Assembly: GCA_963846505.1 (NCBI GenBank)
Contig: CAWJWD010000006.1
Span: 124,001 to 188,000, forward strand
DNA length: 64,000 bases
Direction: 5' to 3'
DNA from: JACVRW01 sp963846505
Lineage (GTDB): Bacteria; Actinomycetota; Thermoleophilia; Solirubrobacterales; Thermoleophilaceae
Below, one piece after another: positions 7,788-19,606 of the stretch (positions within the stretch are counted from its first letter, which is position 1; the number at the start of each line of letters is the position of its first letter). The notes beneath the pieces were generated by a model. That model was not told the DNA's origin. It saw only the letters and a list, made by a program, of their open reading frames with translations, and did not search any database. A program made the position numbers and the translations under genes.

Positions 7788-8249
7788 GTGAGCGCCTCCG
7801 CCGTCAGCGTCCCGCCCGAGACCGACAGCCGGCGCTTCGTCGCGGCCTGGGAGGGGTTCTTCCGCGCCGTCCAGCGCGCCAAGGGCCGTGCCAACCAGGC
7901 CCAGGGCGACGGCCTCTCGCTGTCCCAGTACCTCGCGCTGTTGCCGCTCGCCGACCGGCCGCAGAGCGTGCGCGAGCTCGCCGAGGCCGCCGGCATCGCG
8001 CCGCCCACGGCCACCCGCATGCTCGACGGGCTCGAGCGCGACGGGCTCGTCAGGCGCCGGCCCGACGAGCACGACCGCCGCTGCGTGCGGGTGTCGCTGA
8101 CCGCCGCCGGCCGGCGCACGCTGGCCGTCAAGCAGCAGGAGGTCGACGAGGTGCGCGCGCGCATCGCGGCCAGCCTCGAGCCGGACGAGCGCGCGCAGGC
8201 CGCCGCACTGCTGGACCGCCTTGCCGAGGTGATCGAGGCCGAGCTGTGA
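7788..8249 (+). CDS. MarR-family transcriptional regulator
   Basis: A 153-residue winged-helix repressor. The core has QYLALLPLADRPQSVRELAEAA, the recognition helix segment ATRMLDGLERDGLVRRR and the wing DEHDRRCVRVSLTAAGRR, matching the MarR signature. Start is a GTG preceded by GGG. The stop overlaps the GTG of the exporter gene, so regulator and transporter are one transcription unit. By analogy with EmrR/EmrB pairs it probably represses the exporter until a small toxic molecule binds. Confidence 0.93.
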   Translation: MSASAVSVPPETDSRRFVAAWEGFFRAVQRAKGRANQAQGDGLSLSQYLALLPLADRPQSVRELAEAAGIAPPTATRMLDGLERDGLVRRRPDEHDRRCVRVSLTAAGRRTLAVKQQEVDEVRARIAASLEPDERAQAAALLDRLAEVIEAEL

Positions 8250-9687
8250 GCCACGCCGAGCCCGCCCGCCAGCACTACAACCTCACGCTCGCCGTGCTGG
8301 CGCTGGCCGCACTCGCGTACGCGCTGCTGCAGACGATGGTCGCGCCGGCGCTGCCCGAGATCCAGAAGGACGTCGGCGCAACCACCACCCAGGTCACCTG
8401 GGTGCTGACCGTCTACCTGCTCACCGCCTCGGTCGCGACGCCGCTGCTCGGCCGCCTCGGCGACATGTTCGGCAAGGAACGCGTGCTGGTCTTCGTGCTG
8501 ATCGCGTTCGCAGCCGGCACGCTCGTCTCGGCGCTCTCCCACTCGCTCCCGTGGCTGGTCGCCGGCCGCGCGATCCAAGGCGCCGCCGGCGCGGTCTTCC
8601 CGCTCGCGTTCGGGATCATCCGCGACGAGTTCCCGCGCGAGAAGGTGGCGACCGGCATCGGCCTGATCTCCGCCACGTTCGGCATCGGCGGCGGCGCGGG
8701 CCTGATCCTCAGCGGCGTGATCGTCGACCACCTCTCCTACGAGTGGATCTTCTGGTTCGGCTTCGTCGTGATCGCGATCGCGACCGTGGCGACGCACTTC
8801 TTCGTCCCCGAGTCTCCCGTCAAGACTCCCGCCAAGATCGACTGGGTCGGCGCGGCGCTGATGTCCGGCGGCCTGGTGTGCCTGCTGCTCGGCGTGAGCG
8901 AGGGCAAAGCTGGGGCTGGGGCTCGGCGGGCGTGCTCGGACTGTTCGCGGCCGCCGTCGCGCTGCTGGTGGCATGGGTGCTCTACGAGCGGCGCGTGCCC
9001 CAGCCCCTGGTCGACATGGGCCTGCTGCGCCTGCGCGGCGTCTGGACGACCAACGTCGTCGGCCTGCTGCTCGGCTTCGGCATGTTCGGCTCGTTCATCC
9101 TGATCCCGCAGTTCGTGCAGATCGACGACTCGATCGCGGGCTTCGGCTTCGACGCCACCGTCACCCAGGCCGGCCTGTTCATGCTCCCCTCGACGCTCGT
9201 GATGCTCGTCGCGGGTCCGGCCTCGGGCGCGCTCACCAACCGCTTCGGGGCTCGGCTGCCGCTGCTGATGGGCGTGGCGATCGCCTCCGTGTCCTTCGCC
9301 GTGCTGGCGTTCGCCCACAGCGCGGCCTGGGAGATCGTGCTCGCGACGATGCTGATGGGCGCCGGCATCGGCCTCTCGTTCGCCTCGATGGCGAACCTGA
9401 TCGTGGACGCCGTGCCCCAGGCGCAGACCGGCGAGGCCACCGGCATCAACACGATCACGCGCACCGTCGGCGGCGCGATCGGCGGCCAGGTGGCCGCCTC
9501 GATCGTGGCGGCCCACGCCACCAGCGGCGGCGTCCAGCAGGAGAAGGGCTTCACGCTGGCCTTCCTGATGGGTACGATCGCGCTTGCCGTGGGCTTCCTG
9601 GCCGGCCTGCTGATTCCGCGACGTGGCGCCGCCCCGGCGCCCGTCGGCGTACGTCCCGTGGAGGCTCGCCCGAGCTCTCGGGCGTAG
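8246..9687 (+). CDS. MFS drug exporter, DHA2/EmrB-like (one frame change)
   Basis: A polytopic major-facilitator exporter of about 480 residues. The first half contains the antiporter motif GRLGDMFGKERVLV and the segment GRAIQGAAGAVFPLAFGIIRD. The frame changes near 8910 (after LLLGVSEG) and resumes at SWGWGSAGVLGLFAAAVALL. Here one base appears to be missing, unlike most breaks in this window. The C-terminal half keeps several hydrophobic helices and ends in a basic tail. The GTG start overlaps the marR stop. Substrate unknown; a multidrug or antibiotic efflux role is inferred from the family and the MarR neighbour. Confidence 0.86.
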
Positions 9688-9695
9688 GCCTGGAG

Positions 9696-10157
9696 ATGGC
9701 ACAACGGCTGCTGGTGGGGTTCGACGGCTCGCCTGGCACCTGTGCCGCGCTGCGTCACGCCGCCCGGCTGGCCCACTGCGAGCACGGCACGCTGACGATC
9801 GTGACCGTGCTCGGTCGCAGCTGGCTGTTCGCCTACTCCTGGGCGGCGCCGGTCGCTCCTCCGCCCGACCGCGAGCGCGACGCCAGCGCCTGCCTGCGCA
9901 CCGCCGTCGACGGCCTGCCGGCGGACGTCTCGGTCACCTGGCTCGTGCGCCACGGCGACGCTCCCGAGGTGCTCGCCGAGGAGGCCGAGTCCCGCGGCTG
10001 CGATGCGATCGTCGTCGGCCGGCGGCGGCTGGCGTTCAAGATCCGCCGCCACACCGCGCTGCCGGTGATCGCCGTGCGCCGGCGCCCGCGCCGTCAGCTG
10101 CCCCGCTGGGGGCGGCGCTCGACACGCTCGCCAGCCGCGGTACGCACCGCGACCTGA
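9696..10157 (+). CDS. UspA-like universal stress protein
   Basis: A 153-residue protein with the UspA start RLLVGFDGSPGTCAALRHA and the late segment GDAPEVLAEEAESRGCDAIVVGRR. The canonical ATP-binding ending G-x2-G-x9-G-S/T is not preserved: after VVGRRR comes a short basic stretch and LPVIAV. It may therefore be a non-nucleotide-binding variant. A GGAG lies immediately before the ATG. It follows the MFS gene by 8 bases and is probably co-transcribed. Its role is unknown. Confidence 0.78.
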   Translation: MAQRLLVGFDGSPGTCAALRHAARLAHCEHGTLTIVTVLGRSWLFAYSWAAPVAPPPDRERDASACLRTAVDGLPADVSVTWLVRHGDAPEVLAEEAESRGCDAIVVGRRRLAFKIRRHTALPVIAVRRRPRRQLPRWGRRSTRSPAAVRTAT

Positions 10158-10192
10158 CCACAGGAAAGGACGCCGGCCGCGAGCGCCGCCGC

Positions 10193-10993
10193 TCAGCCGA
10201 CGACGGCCGCCGCGACCGCGAGCGCGTCCGCGACCGGCGCGACGTCGTGCACGCGGAAGATCGCCGCGCCTCGCTGCAGCGCGAGGACGTTGGTCGCGAT
10301 CGTGCCCGGCAGCCGCGCGTCCTCCGCACGGCCGCCGGCGAGCGTGCCGAGGAAGCTCTTGCGCGAGGTGCCGATCACCACCGGCCGCCCGAGCGTCACG
10401 ATCTCGTCGAGCCGGCGCAGCAGCTCGAGGTTGTGCGCGACGGTCTTGCCGAAGCCGATCCCGGGATCGAGCCAGATCCGCTCCTCGGGCACCCCCTCGC
10501 CGACGGCGAACGCCAGCCGCTGCTCGAGGAACGCCGCCACGTCCGAGACGACGTCGCCGTAGCGCGGATCGGCCTGCATCGTGCGCGGCTCGCCGAGCAT
10601 GTGCATCAGGCAGCAGTCCACGCCCGCGTCCGCCACGAAGCCTGCGAGCTCGGGCGCGAAGCGAAACGCGGACACGTCGTTGACGATCGTCGCGCCGGCT
10701 TGCACCGCCGCCCGCGCGACCTCGAGCTTCGTCGTGTCGACCGAGACGCGCACCCCGTCGAGCCGCGCCAGCCGCTCGACAACGCCCACCACCCGTTCGA
10801 GCTCCTGCTCGACGCCGACCGGTGCCGCGCCCGGCCTGGTCGACTCTCCGCCCACGTCGAGGATCGCCGCCCCCTCCTCGACCAGCCGCCGGCCGTGCGC
10901 CACCGCCGCGTCCGGATCGAGGAACAGCCCACCATCCGAGAACGAGTCCGGGGTCACGTTGACGACGCCCATCACGGTGGGCTCGGCGGCCAT
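10193..10993 (-). CDS. folP: dihydropteroate synthase
   Basis: Joins p-aminobenzoate to dihydropterin pyrophosphate, the sulfonamide-targeted step of folate synthesis. The 266-residue protein has both DHPS signatures, MGVVNVTPDSFSDGG near the N-terminus and LDVGGESTRPGA, plus a late IGTSRKSF phosphate-binding segment and a C-terminal RVHDV. ATG at 10993 starts the conserved part; longer readings add non-conserved basic residues. It lies on the same strand as folB/folK but is separated from them by three plus-strand genes. Confidence 0.95.
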   Translation of the reverse strand: MAAEPTVMGVVNVTPDSFSDGGLFLDPDAAVAHGRRLVEEGAAILDVGGESTRPGAAPVGVEQELERVVGVVERLARLDGVRVSVDTTKLEVARAAVQAGATIVNDVSAFRFAPELAGFVADAGVDCCLMHMLGEPRTMQADPRYGDVVSDVAAFLEQRLAFAVGEGVPEERIWLDPGIGFGKTVAHNLELLRRLDEIVTLGRPVVIGTSRKSFLGTLAGGRAEDARLPGTIATNVLALQRGAAIFRVHDVAPVADALAVAAAVVG

Positions 10994-11034
10994 GGCGGGG
11001 AGTATCGCGCCCGCGCCTGGCATCATCGCCCGCC

Positions 11035-11688
11035 GTGCCCGCCCCCTTCGATGCGATCGTGTTCGACAACGACGGCCTGCTGCTCGACACCGAGGAGGCA
11101 TGGACCCGTGCCGAGGTGGACCTGTTCGAGCGCTACGGGAGCACGTTCACGCTGGAGCACAAGCGCTCGCTGCTCGGCTCCTCGCGCTCGATCGCCGCGG
11201 CCAAGCTGGAGGCGATGCTCGAGCGCCCCGGCGACGGCGACCGGCTGATGGACGAGCTGCACGAGCTCGTGATGGAGGAGGCGCTGCACGGCACGCCGCC
11301 GCGCCCCGGCGCGGTCGAACTGCTGACGGCGCTCACCGAGACGGGCACACCGGTCGGTCTCGCCTCGAACTCCAGCCGCTCCTTCGTCGAGCGCACGCTC
11401 GCCGGCGCCGGCCTGCTCGACGGCCGCTTCGCCACGATCGTCACCGCCGACGACGTCGCCAATCCCAAGCCCGCGCCCGACCTCTACCTCGCCGCCTGCA
11501 CGGCGTTGGGCGCCGACCCGGCTCGCTCGGCCGCGCTGGAGGACTCCGGTCCCGGCGTCGCGTCGGCCCACGCCGCCGGCCTGTTCGTGATCGCCGTCCC
11601 CTACTTCCCCGAGACGACCTTCGACGAGGCGTCGCTGACCGCATCCTCGCTCGCCGATCCCCGCGTCGCGGCCGCTCTGGGCCTCTAG
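11035..11688 (+). CDS. HAD-superfamily phosphatase (beta-phosphoglucomutase-like)
   Basis: A 217-residue HAD hydrolase. Motif I is FDNDGLLLDTE with nucleophile Asp11 and acid Asp13. Motif II is GLASNSS, motif III the Lys in NPKPAPD, and motif IV the acidic pair in ALEDSGPGVASAHAAG. A small helical cap lies between motifs I and II. This is subfamily IA, the group with phosphoglycolate phosphatase and beta-phosphoglucomutase. The substrate is not determinable. Start is GTG at 11035, 41 bases from the divergent folP start. Confidence 0.88.
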   Translation: MPAPFDAIVFDNDGLLLDTEEAWTRAEVDLFERYGSTFTLEHKRSLLGSSRSIAAAKLEAMLERPGDGDRLMDELHELVMEEALHGTPPRPGAVELLTALTETGTPVGLASNSSRSFVERTLAGAGLLDGRFATIVTADDVANPKPAPDLYLAACTALGADPARSAALEDSGPGVASAHAAGLFVIAVPYFPETTFDEASLTASSLADPRVAAALGL

Positions 11689-11763
11689 CCGGCCAGCGTC
11701 TCGAGTCCGTCCGAGGGCCGGCCGATGCTCGCCTCAGCCAATGCGTTCGACTGAGGAGCAGAC

Positions 11764-12363
11764 GTGACCGACTCGACCACCCCCAACACCGCCCCGCCCG
11801 AGGGCGGCGACAGCCGCCGCTTCGGTGCCGGAGCACTGGCCGCAGCCGCCATCGTGGCCTTCGTCGTCGCCGCCGTCGCCGGCTACGCGCTCGGCCACTC
11901 CAAGGGCGAGGACTCCGGCAAGAGCACCGGCCAGGACGAGGGCAGCGCCCGCGTCGAGTCGCAGTACCAGCCGGGTCAGCCGGCCTACCAGGAGATCTAC
12001 GACAAGGGCGTCGAAGAGGGCCGCGTCGAGGGCCTGAAGGCCGGCAGGAAGGTCGGGCGCAAGATCGGCAAGGCCGAGGGCCTGAAGGCCGGCCAGGTCG
12101 AGGGCAAGAAGGTCGGCTTCGAAGACGGCGACCAGGTCGGCACCAAGAGCGGCCAGACCAAGGGCATCACCGAAGGCGCGAACGCCGCCCTCGGCGGCCT
12201 CACCGACTGGAACGTCGGCGACCTCTACGTCGTGACGGTCGAAGAGGGCGACGGCGTCCCCTACGCGGTCACCCGGCGCCACCTGATGGAGCCCGACACC
12301 AGCTACAAGCTCTGCAAGAGCGACGCCCAGGAGGCCTGCAGCTCCCCCGTGCCCGCCTCCTAG
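11764..12363 (+). CDS. membrane-anchored protein with extended GxxxG repeat
   Basis: A 199-residue protein with a disordered N-terminus, one transmembrane helix (about residues 20-44, FGAGALAAAAIVAFVVAAVAG) and a long extracytoplasmic part. Residues 80-145 hold glycine every fourth position in a charged context (VEEGRVEGLKAGRKVGRK and onward), giving more than ten consecutive GxxxG-like steps. It ends with a small domain bearing two cysteines. GAGGAG precedes the GTG start. A helical glycine-zipper stalk or self-association module is my inference. I do not recognise the family. Confidence 0.75.
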   Translation: MTDSTTPNTAPPEGGDSRRFGAGALAAAAIVAFVVAAVAGYALGHSKGEDSGKSTGQDEGSARVESQYQPGQPAYQEIYDKGVEEGRVEGLKAGRKVGRKIGKAEGLKAGQVEGKKVGFEDGDQVGTKSGQTKGITEGANAALGGLTDWNVGDLYVVTVEEGDGVPYAVTRRHLMEPDTSYKLCKSDAQEACSSPVPAS

Positions 12364-12376
12364 GACTGCAGTCGAC

Positions 12377-12404
12377 GCCCGGGTGCCCCCAGGGGCGCCC
12401 GGGC
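12377..12404. terminator. bidirectional hairpin terminator
   Basis: A 13-bp stem with one G-T wobble (GCCCGGGTGCCCC / GGGGCGCCCGGGC) and a 2-base loop. It lies between the convergent ends of the GxxxG protein (12363) and ftsH (12420). There is no U-tract, as is usual in high-GC actinobacteria. Confidence 0.75.
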
Positions 12405-12419
12405 TGCGGGCGATACGAG

Positions 12420-14393
<1,974 letters not shown>

Positions 14394-14463
14394 GAGGTGA
14401 AACGCAAGCGTAGCAAGGGGGTATTCATCTTCTTGTCCCTTTCGGCCGGGCCGCGAGCGGGCT

Positions 14464-14991
14464 TTACGACTGGTCGAGCACCGCGACGTAGGGCAGGTTG
14501 CGGTACCGCTCGCCGTAGTCCAGCCCGTATCCGATCGCGAAGCGGTTCGGGATCTCGAATCCCACGTAGCGGATCGGCAGATCGACCTTGCGCCGCTCGG
14601 GCTTGGTGAGCAGCGCGCAGACCTCCAGCGAGGCCGGGTCGCGGGCCTGCAGGGTGCGCAGCAGGTACGACAGCGTCAGGCCCGAGTCGACGATGTCCTC
14701 GACGATCAGCACGTCCTTGCCCGCGATCGGCGCGTCGAGGTCCTTGAGGATCCGCACGATCCCGGAGGAGTCCGTCGAGGAGCCGTACGAGGAGACCGCC
14801 ATGAAGTCGAGCTCGCACTCGACCTCGAGCTGGCGCATGAAGTCGGCCAGGAAGAAGACGGCGCCCTTGAGCACGCCGATCAGGCACAGGTCTCGATCGG
14901 CGTAGTCGCGCGAGACTTCGGCGGCCAGCTCGCGCACGCGGTGCGCCAGCTCGTCGCGCTGTACGAGGATCTCGCCGATCGCGTCGCCCAT
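14464..14991 (-). CDS. hpt: hypoxanthine phosphoribosyltransferase
   Basis: Purine salvage enzyme making IMP (and usually GMP) from the base and PRPP. The 175-residue protein carries the PRPP-binding motif VLIVEDIVDSGLTL and the family segments LIGVLKGAVFFLADF and VGFEIPNRFAIGYGLDY. It sits between tilS and ftsH on the same strand, the classical tilS-hpt-ftsH order, with short gaps. TilS and Hpt have been reported to act together as an ftsH regulator in Bacillus; whether that applies here is unknown. Confidence 0.96.
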   Translation of the reverse strand: MGDAIGEILVQRDELAHRVRELAAEVSRDYADRDLCLIGVLKGAVFFLADFMRQLEVECELDFMAVSSYGSSTDSSGIVRILKDLDAPIAGKDVLIVEDIVDSGLTLSYLLRTLQARDPASLEVCALLTKPERRKVDLPIRYVGFEIPNRFAIGYGLDYGERYRNLPYVAVLDQS

Positions 14992-15003
14992 CGGGCCGCG
15001 AGT

Positions 15004-16338
15004 CTAGGCGCCGGGCAGGCGGCGCCGCGCGACCAGGCCGACCGCGCCGGCCGCGCCCGACTCGCCGGCGAAGCGCTCGTCGAGGGCGACGCCCGCCACC
15101 CAGACGATCTCGCCGCCCGACTCCACCACGGGCAGGCTGTGGCGCAGAGCACGCGGGACCTTGCGGTCGGTGAACAGGTCCTGCAACGTCTTCGTGCCGC
15201 CGAGGCCGAGCGGGCGCATGCGATCGCCCGCACGCCAGGCGCGCACCGTCGCCCCGGCGCCGAGGGCCGCCACCGTGACCTCGCCGGGCCCGTCGAGCAG
15301 CGCCTCGACCTCCCAATCGCCGAAGCGCACCCGGCCCGGAACCGGCAGCTCGACCGGCGCCGGCGGCCCGGCGCCCCCTCCCACGCGCCTGAATCGAAGC
15401 GCCCCGTACTCGGCCACCGCCGCGAGGCCGCCGCCGAGGTCGAGGCTGCGGCTGCCGGCGTCGCCGAGCGCGAGGATCGCCTCCGCCTCGCCGCGCGACA
15501 GCGGGCGTGGGGCGCCGGCGGCCAGCTCCGCGAGACGGCGCAGCACGAGGCGGCGCAGGGCCGGCGGCTCCGCGCGCAGCGCGGCGAGCGTGACCGGGGT
15601 GCCAAGTCGCGTCAGCGCCTCCTGCGCGGCAGCCTCGAGCACCTCGCCCTCCTCCCGGACCTGCCGGGCCGTCTCGGCGATCGTGCGCTCGGCGGCGGGG
15701 TTGAGCTCGCGCAGGGCGTCGAGCACGTCGTGGCGCACGCGGGCGCGGGCGAAGCGGCGGTCGGCGTTGGAGGGGTCCTCGCGCCAGGCGAGGTCGCGAG
15801 CGCGCAGGTAGTCGCGCACCTCGGCGCGCGTGACGGCCAGCAGCGGGCGCACGAGCCGGCCGCGGCGCTCCTCCATGCCGCGCAGGGCGCGGCTGCCGGG
15901 CGAGACCGCGAGTCGGTAGAGGACCGTCTCCGCCTGGTCGCTGGCGGTGTGCGCCGCGGCGTAGTCGCCCTCGGCCAGCCGCTCGGCCAGGGCGTAGCGG
16001 GCCGTGCGCGCGCGGTCCTGGAGGTTGCCCTCGGCCGGCAGCTCGACCTGCTCGACCCGCAACGGCACGCCCAGCCGCTCACACAGCTCGCGGCAGAGCA
16101 GCTCGTCGGCGTCGGCGCCCTCGCGCAGGCCGTAGTTGACGTGCAGCGCGCTCACCCGGGCGCCGAGGCGCACGGCGACGTCGAGCAGGCAGACGGAGTC
16201 GCCGCCGCCCGAGAGCAGGACGAGCAGCGGCGCGCCGGGTCCGATCAAGCCGCTGGAGCGAGCCGCCGACAGCGGCGCCTCGATCGCCGCCCCGCGCGGG
16301 GCGCTCTCGTCCGCGCCGTGGGGGCCCTCGTCGGTCAC
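15004..16338 (-). CDS. tilS: tRNA(Ile)-lysidine synthase TilS
   Basis: Adds lysine to C34 of tRNA-Ile(CAU), converting it to an AUA reader. The 444-residue protein has the N-type PP-loop LLSGGGDSVCLLD at about 41-53, a HVNYGLRE segment, AAAHTASDQAETVLYRL, and a C-terminal TilS domain with RPLGLGGTKTLQDLF. Its GTG start overlaps the stop of the upstream cyclase gene (GTGA). The PP-loop sequence SGGGDS is a normal variant. Confidence 0.95.
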   Translation of the reverse strand: MTDEGPHGADESAPRGAAIEAPLSAARSSGLIGPGAPLLVLLSGGGDSVCLLDVAVRLGARVSALHVNYGLREGADADELLCRELCERLGVPLRVEQVELPAEGNLQDRARTARYALAERLAEGDYAAAHTASDQAETVLYRLAVSPGSRALRGMEERRGRLVRPLLAVTRAEVRDYLRARDLAWREDPSNADRRFARARVRHDVLDALRELNPAAERTIAETARQVREEGEVLEAAAQEALTRLGTPVTLAALRAEPPALRRLVLRRLAELAAGAPRPLSRGEAEAILALGDAGSRSLDLGGGLAAVAEYGALRFRRVGGGAGPPAPVELPVPGRVRFGDWEVEALLDGPGEVTVAALGAGATVRAWRAGDRMRPLGLGGTKTLQDLFTDRKVPRALRHSLPVVESGGEIVWVAGVALDERFAGESGAAGAVGLVARRRLPGA

Positions 16339-17520
16339 TCCTTCGCGACCGCCCGACAGAGCTGGCGCGGCTGGTCGAAGCCCTTGAGCTTCACCTGGCC
16401 GATGCCCTCGAAGCTCAGATGGCTGGCGTCGACGGCCTCGACCACCGCGTCGGTGACGAGCACCTCGCCACCTCGCGCCCGCGCGACGACGCGCGAGGCG
16501 AGGTTGACCTCGCGCCCGAAGTAGTCGCCGTCGCGGTAGACCGCCGCGCCGTAGTGGACGCCGATGCGCGGCTCGGGCCGCTCCTCGAACAGCGAGACGA
16601 AGCCCACGGCCCAGTCCACCAGCGCGCGCACGTCCGAGCCGACGACCATCACCTCGTCGCCGATCGTCTTCACCACGCGCGCCTCCTCGGGCAGCGTGTT
16701 GGTCACCCCCTCGACGAAGCGCTCGACCGAGGACAGCGCCTCCTCCTCGCCCTCCTCCTCGGTGAAGCGGGTGTAGCCGGCGAGGTCGGCGAAGGCGATC
16801 GCCACCTTCAGGCGGTCGAGGTCCTGCTCGCCGTCGAGGTCGAGCTCCATGTGGCCGACGACGTCCTGCGCCGCGTAGTGCTGCAGGAAGCGCTGGTGGA
16901 CGAAGTCCATCAGCGGCGAGGCCAACGGCAGCGAGTCGCGCGCGAGCGTCTCCATCTGCTCGGCCATGCGCAGGCCCGGCACGCCGTCGCGCATCAGCGG
17001 CTCGTGCACGTAGATGTGGAACAGCCGCACCTCGGTGTCGGCGATCTGCGCCAGCGCCTGGCCGTAGACGCGGCAGAGCTGGAGCACGGCGACGAGCGGG
17101 AAGCCCGTGTCGAGCAGCGAGGCGACGTGGCGCAGCGCCTCCATGTCCTCGTCGTTGACGCGCTCGAGCGCGCTGGCCTGGAAGCCGATGCTGGTCCAGA
17201 TCCGCTCGATCAGCGCCGGCTCGAGGCCGACCTCCTTGGCCGCGTCCTCCAAGCGAGCGCCCCTCCTGCTCGACCGGGAACAGCTCCTCGAAGAAGCCGT
17301 AGGCGAGGCGGCCCTGCTTGCTCGCCTCGCGGATCTGGTCGAGGGTGTGACCGCGCTCGCGCAGACGCGCGACGATGCGGGCATGGGCGATCGCCGCGGG
17401 CGACCAGCGCGAGGAGCCGTTCATCCCTGCGATCACGCCGGCTGCCAGCCAGCGACGCAGCGTCGAGGGCGAGACGCCGATGCGCTCGGCGACCTCTGGG
17501 AGCGATGGAGCGGCAGACAC
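16335..17520 (-). CDS. MerR-type HTH fused to class III adenylate/guanylate cyclase (one frame change)
   Basis: The N-terminal 60 residues carry a MerR-like helix-turn-helix (LPEVAERIGVSPSTLRRWLAAG). A helical middle region follows, then a class III cyclase domain with the metal-binding FADLAGYTRFT, the central KTIGDEVMV and a C-terminal YFGREVNLASRVVARA. The frame changes near 17262: FFEELFPVEQEG continues as ARLEDAAKEVGLEPALIERIW after one extra base. With that base removed there are about 394 residues. Start GTG at 17520 places the HTH near the N-terminus. It is coupled to tilS by GTGA overlap. It may link DNA binding to cAMP synthesis; DNA binding by the HTH is inferred only. Confidence 0.85.
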
Positions 17521-17590
17521 GGCTCCAGATTGTGCCGCAGACTGTCTTAGACTCGCGGCGGACCCGCCCAACTGAGGAGGAGAGCGGTAC

Positions 17591-19589
17591 GTGAACTACT
17601 TCGTCACCGGAGCCACGGGCTTCATCGGACGCCATCTGGTGGCGGAGCTGCTCGAAGCGCGAGGGCACGATCTACGTGCTCGTGCGCGAGGGCTCGCGCG
17701 GCAAGCTCGACTCACTCGTCCAGCGACTCGGCGCGCCCGAGGGCCGCATCGTGCCGGTCGCGGGCGATCTCTCCAAGCCCGGCCTGGGCGTCGCGCAGCT
17801 CGACGAGCGCCTCGACCACGTCTTCCACCTCGCCGCCGTCTACGACGTCGAGGCCGACGAGGAGGCCTCCGAGCGCGCGAACGTCGACGGCACCCGCCAC
17901 GTGATCGAGTTCGCCAACGCCCACGACGTCGGGCGCTTCCACCACGTCAGCTCGATCGCCGTCGCCGGCGACTACCGCGGCGTGTTCCAGGAGGACATGT
18001 TCGACGAGGGGCAGCGCCTGCCCCATCACTATCACCGCACCAAGTACGAGTCCGAGCGGCTCGTGCGCGCGGACGTGCAGGCCAAGACGCTCGTCTTCCG
18101 CCCGGGGATCGTGGTCGGCCATTCCGAGACGGGCGAGATGGACAAGGTCGACGGCCCCTACTACTTCTTCAAGCTGCTACAGAAGCTGCGCCACGCGCTG
18201 CCGGCCTGGTTCCCGCTGGCCGGCCCCGAGGGCGGGCAGACGAACATCGTGCCGGTCGACTTCGTCGCCAAGGCACTCGACCACATCGCCCACCTGCCCG
18301 ACGCCGAGCTGCCGGGCGACACCTATCACCTCGTCGACCCCGAGCCGATGTCGGTCGGCACGGCGCTGAACGAGTTCGCCAAGGCCGCGCACGCGCCGCA
18401 GCTGGCGATGCGCATCGACCAGAACGTCACCGACGTCATCCCCAAGGGCGTGCGCGCCGGCGTGATGGCGCTGCCGACCGTCAAGCGCATCCGCGAGCAG
18501 CTGTTCGCCGACCTCGGCATCCCGATCGCGGCGATGGACCATCGCGACTTCCACTGCACCTTCGACGCGCGCGACGCCAAGCGCGCGCTGACCGGGACCG
18601 GCATCGCGGTGCCGCCGCTGTCGACCTACGCGCCGCGGCTGTGGGACTACTGGGCGCGCAACCTCGACCCCGACCTGTTCCGCGAGCGTTCGCTGGCCGC
18701 CTCGATCGGTGGCCGCAAGATCATGATCACCGGCGCCTCGAGCGGCATCGGTCTCGAGACGGCGCTCAAGATCGGCGACGCCGGCGGCGAGGTGATCCTC
18801 GTCTCGCGCACGCGCGAGAAGCTGGAGGAGGTCGCCAACCAGGTCGAGGAGCGTGGCGGCACCGCCCACGTGCACCCCTGCGACCTCTCCGACCTCGACG
18901 ACATCGACCGGCTCGCCAAGGAGGTGATCGAAGAGCACGGCGGCGTCGACGTGCTGATCAACAACGCCGGGCGCTCGATCCGCCGCTCGGTCAAGGCCTC
19001 CTACGACCGCTTCCACGACTACGAGCGCACGATGCAGCTGAACTACTTCGGCGCGCTGAAGCTGATCCTCGCCTTCCTGCCGGGAATGACCGAGCGCAAG
19101 CGCGGGCACATCATCAACGTCAGCTCGATCGGCGCGCAGACCAACACGCCGCGCTTCTCGGCCTACGTCGCCTCGAAATCCGCCCTCGACGCCTTCACGC
19201 GCTGCGTCGCGCCCGAGGTGCTCGGCGACGACGTCCACTTCACGACCGTCTACATGCCGCTCGTGCGCACGCCGATGATCGCGCCGACCGACATCTACAA
19301 GGCCTTCCCCACGCTCACGCCCGAGGAGGCCGGGCAGATGCTCTGCGACGCGATGATCGACAAGCCGAAGAAGATGGCCTCGCGGCTGGGCACCTTCGGC
19401 GAGCTGGTCTACACGCTCTCGCCGAAGACCGCGGACATCGTGCTCAACACCGCCTACAACCTGTTCCCCGAGTCGGCCGCGGCGAAGGGCGAGCCCGGCA
19501 AGCCGCTACCGGCCGACCAGAAGTCCGACGGGGAGATGTCCACCGAGGCGGTGGCGATGGCGTACCTGCTGCGCGGCGTGCACTTCTAG
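17591..19589 (+). CDS. two-domain SDR, fatty acyl-CoA reductase-like (one frame change)
   Basis: About 665 residues with two Rossmann modules. Module 1 (1-370) is an extended SDR with NYFVTGATGFIGRHLV, a Ser in HHVSSIAVAGDY and YHRTKYESE carrying the YxxxK pair, like thioester-reductase domains. Module 2 (375-630) is a classical SDR with MITGASSGIG, NNAG and YVASK. This length and order match bacterial fatty acyl-CoA reductases of the Marinobacter/Mycobacterium type that yield fatty alcohols. One extra base near 17660 breaks the frame after HLVAELLE. GAGGAGGAG precedes the GTG. An acyltransferase gene lies next to it on the opposite strand. Fatty-alcohol formation is inference from family and length. 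Confidence 0.82.
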
Positions 19590-19606
19590 GCGCCTGCGCC
19601 TGCTCG

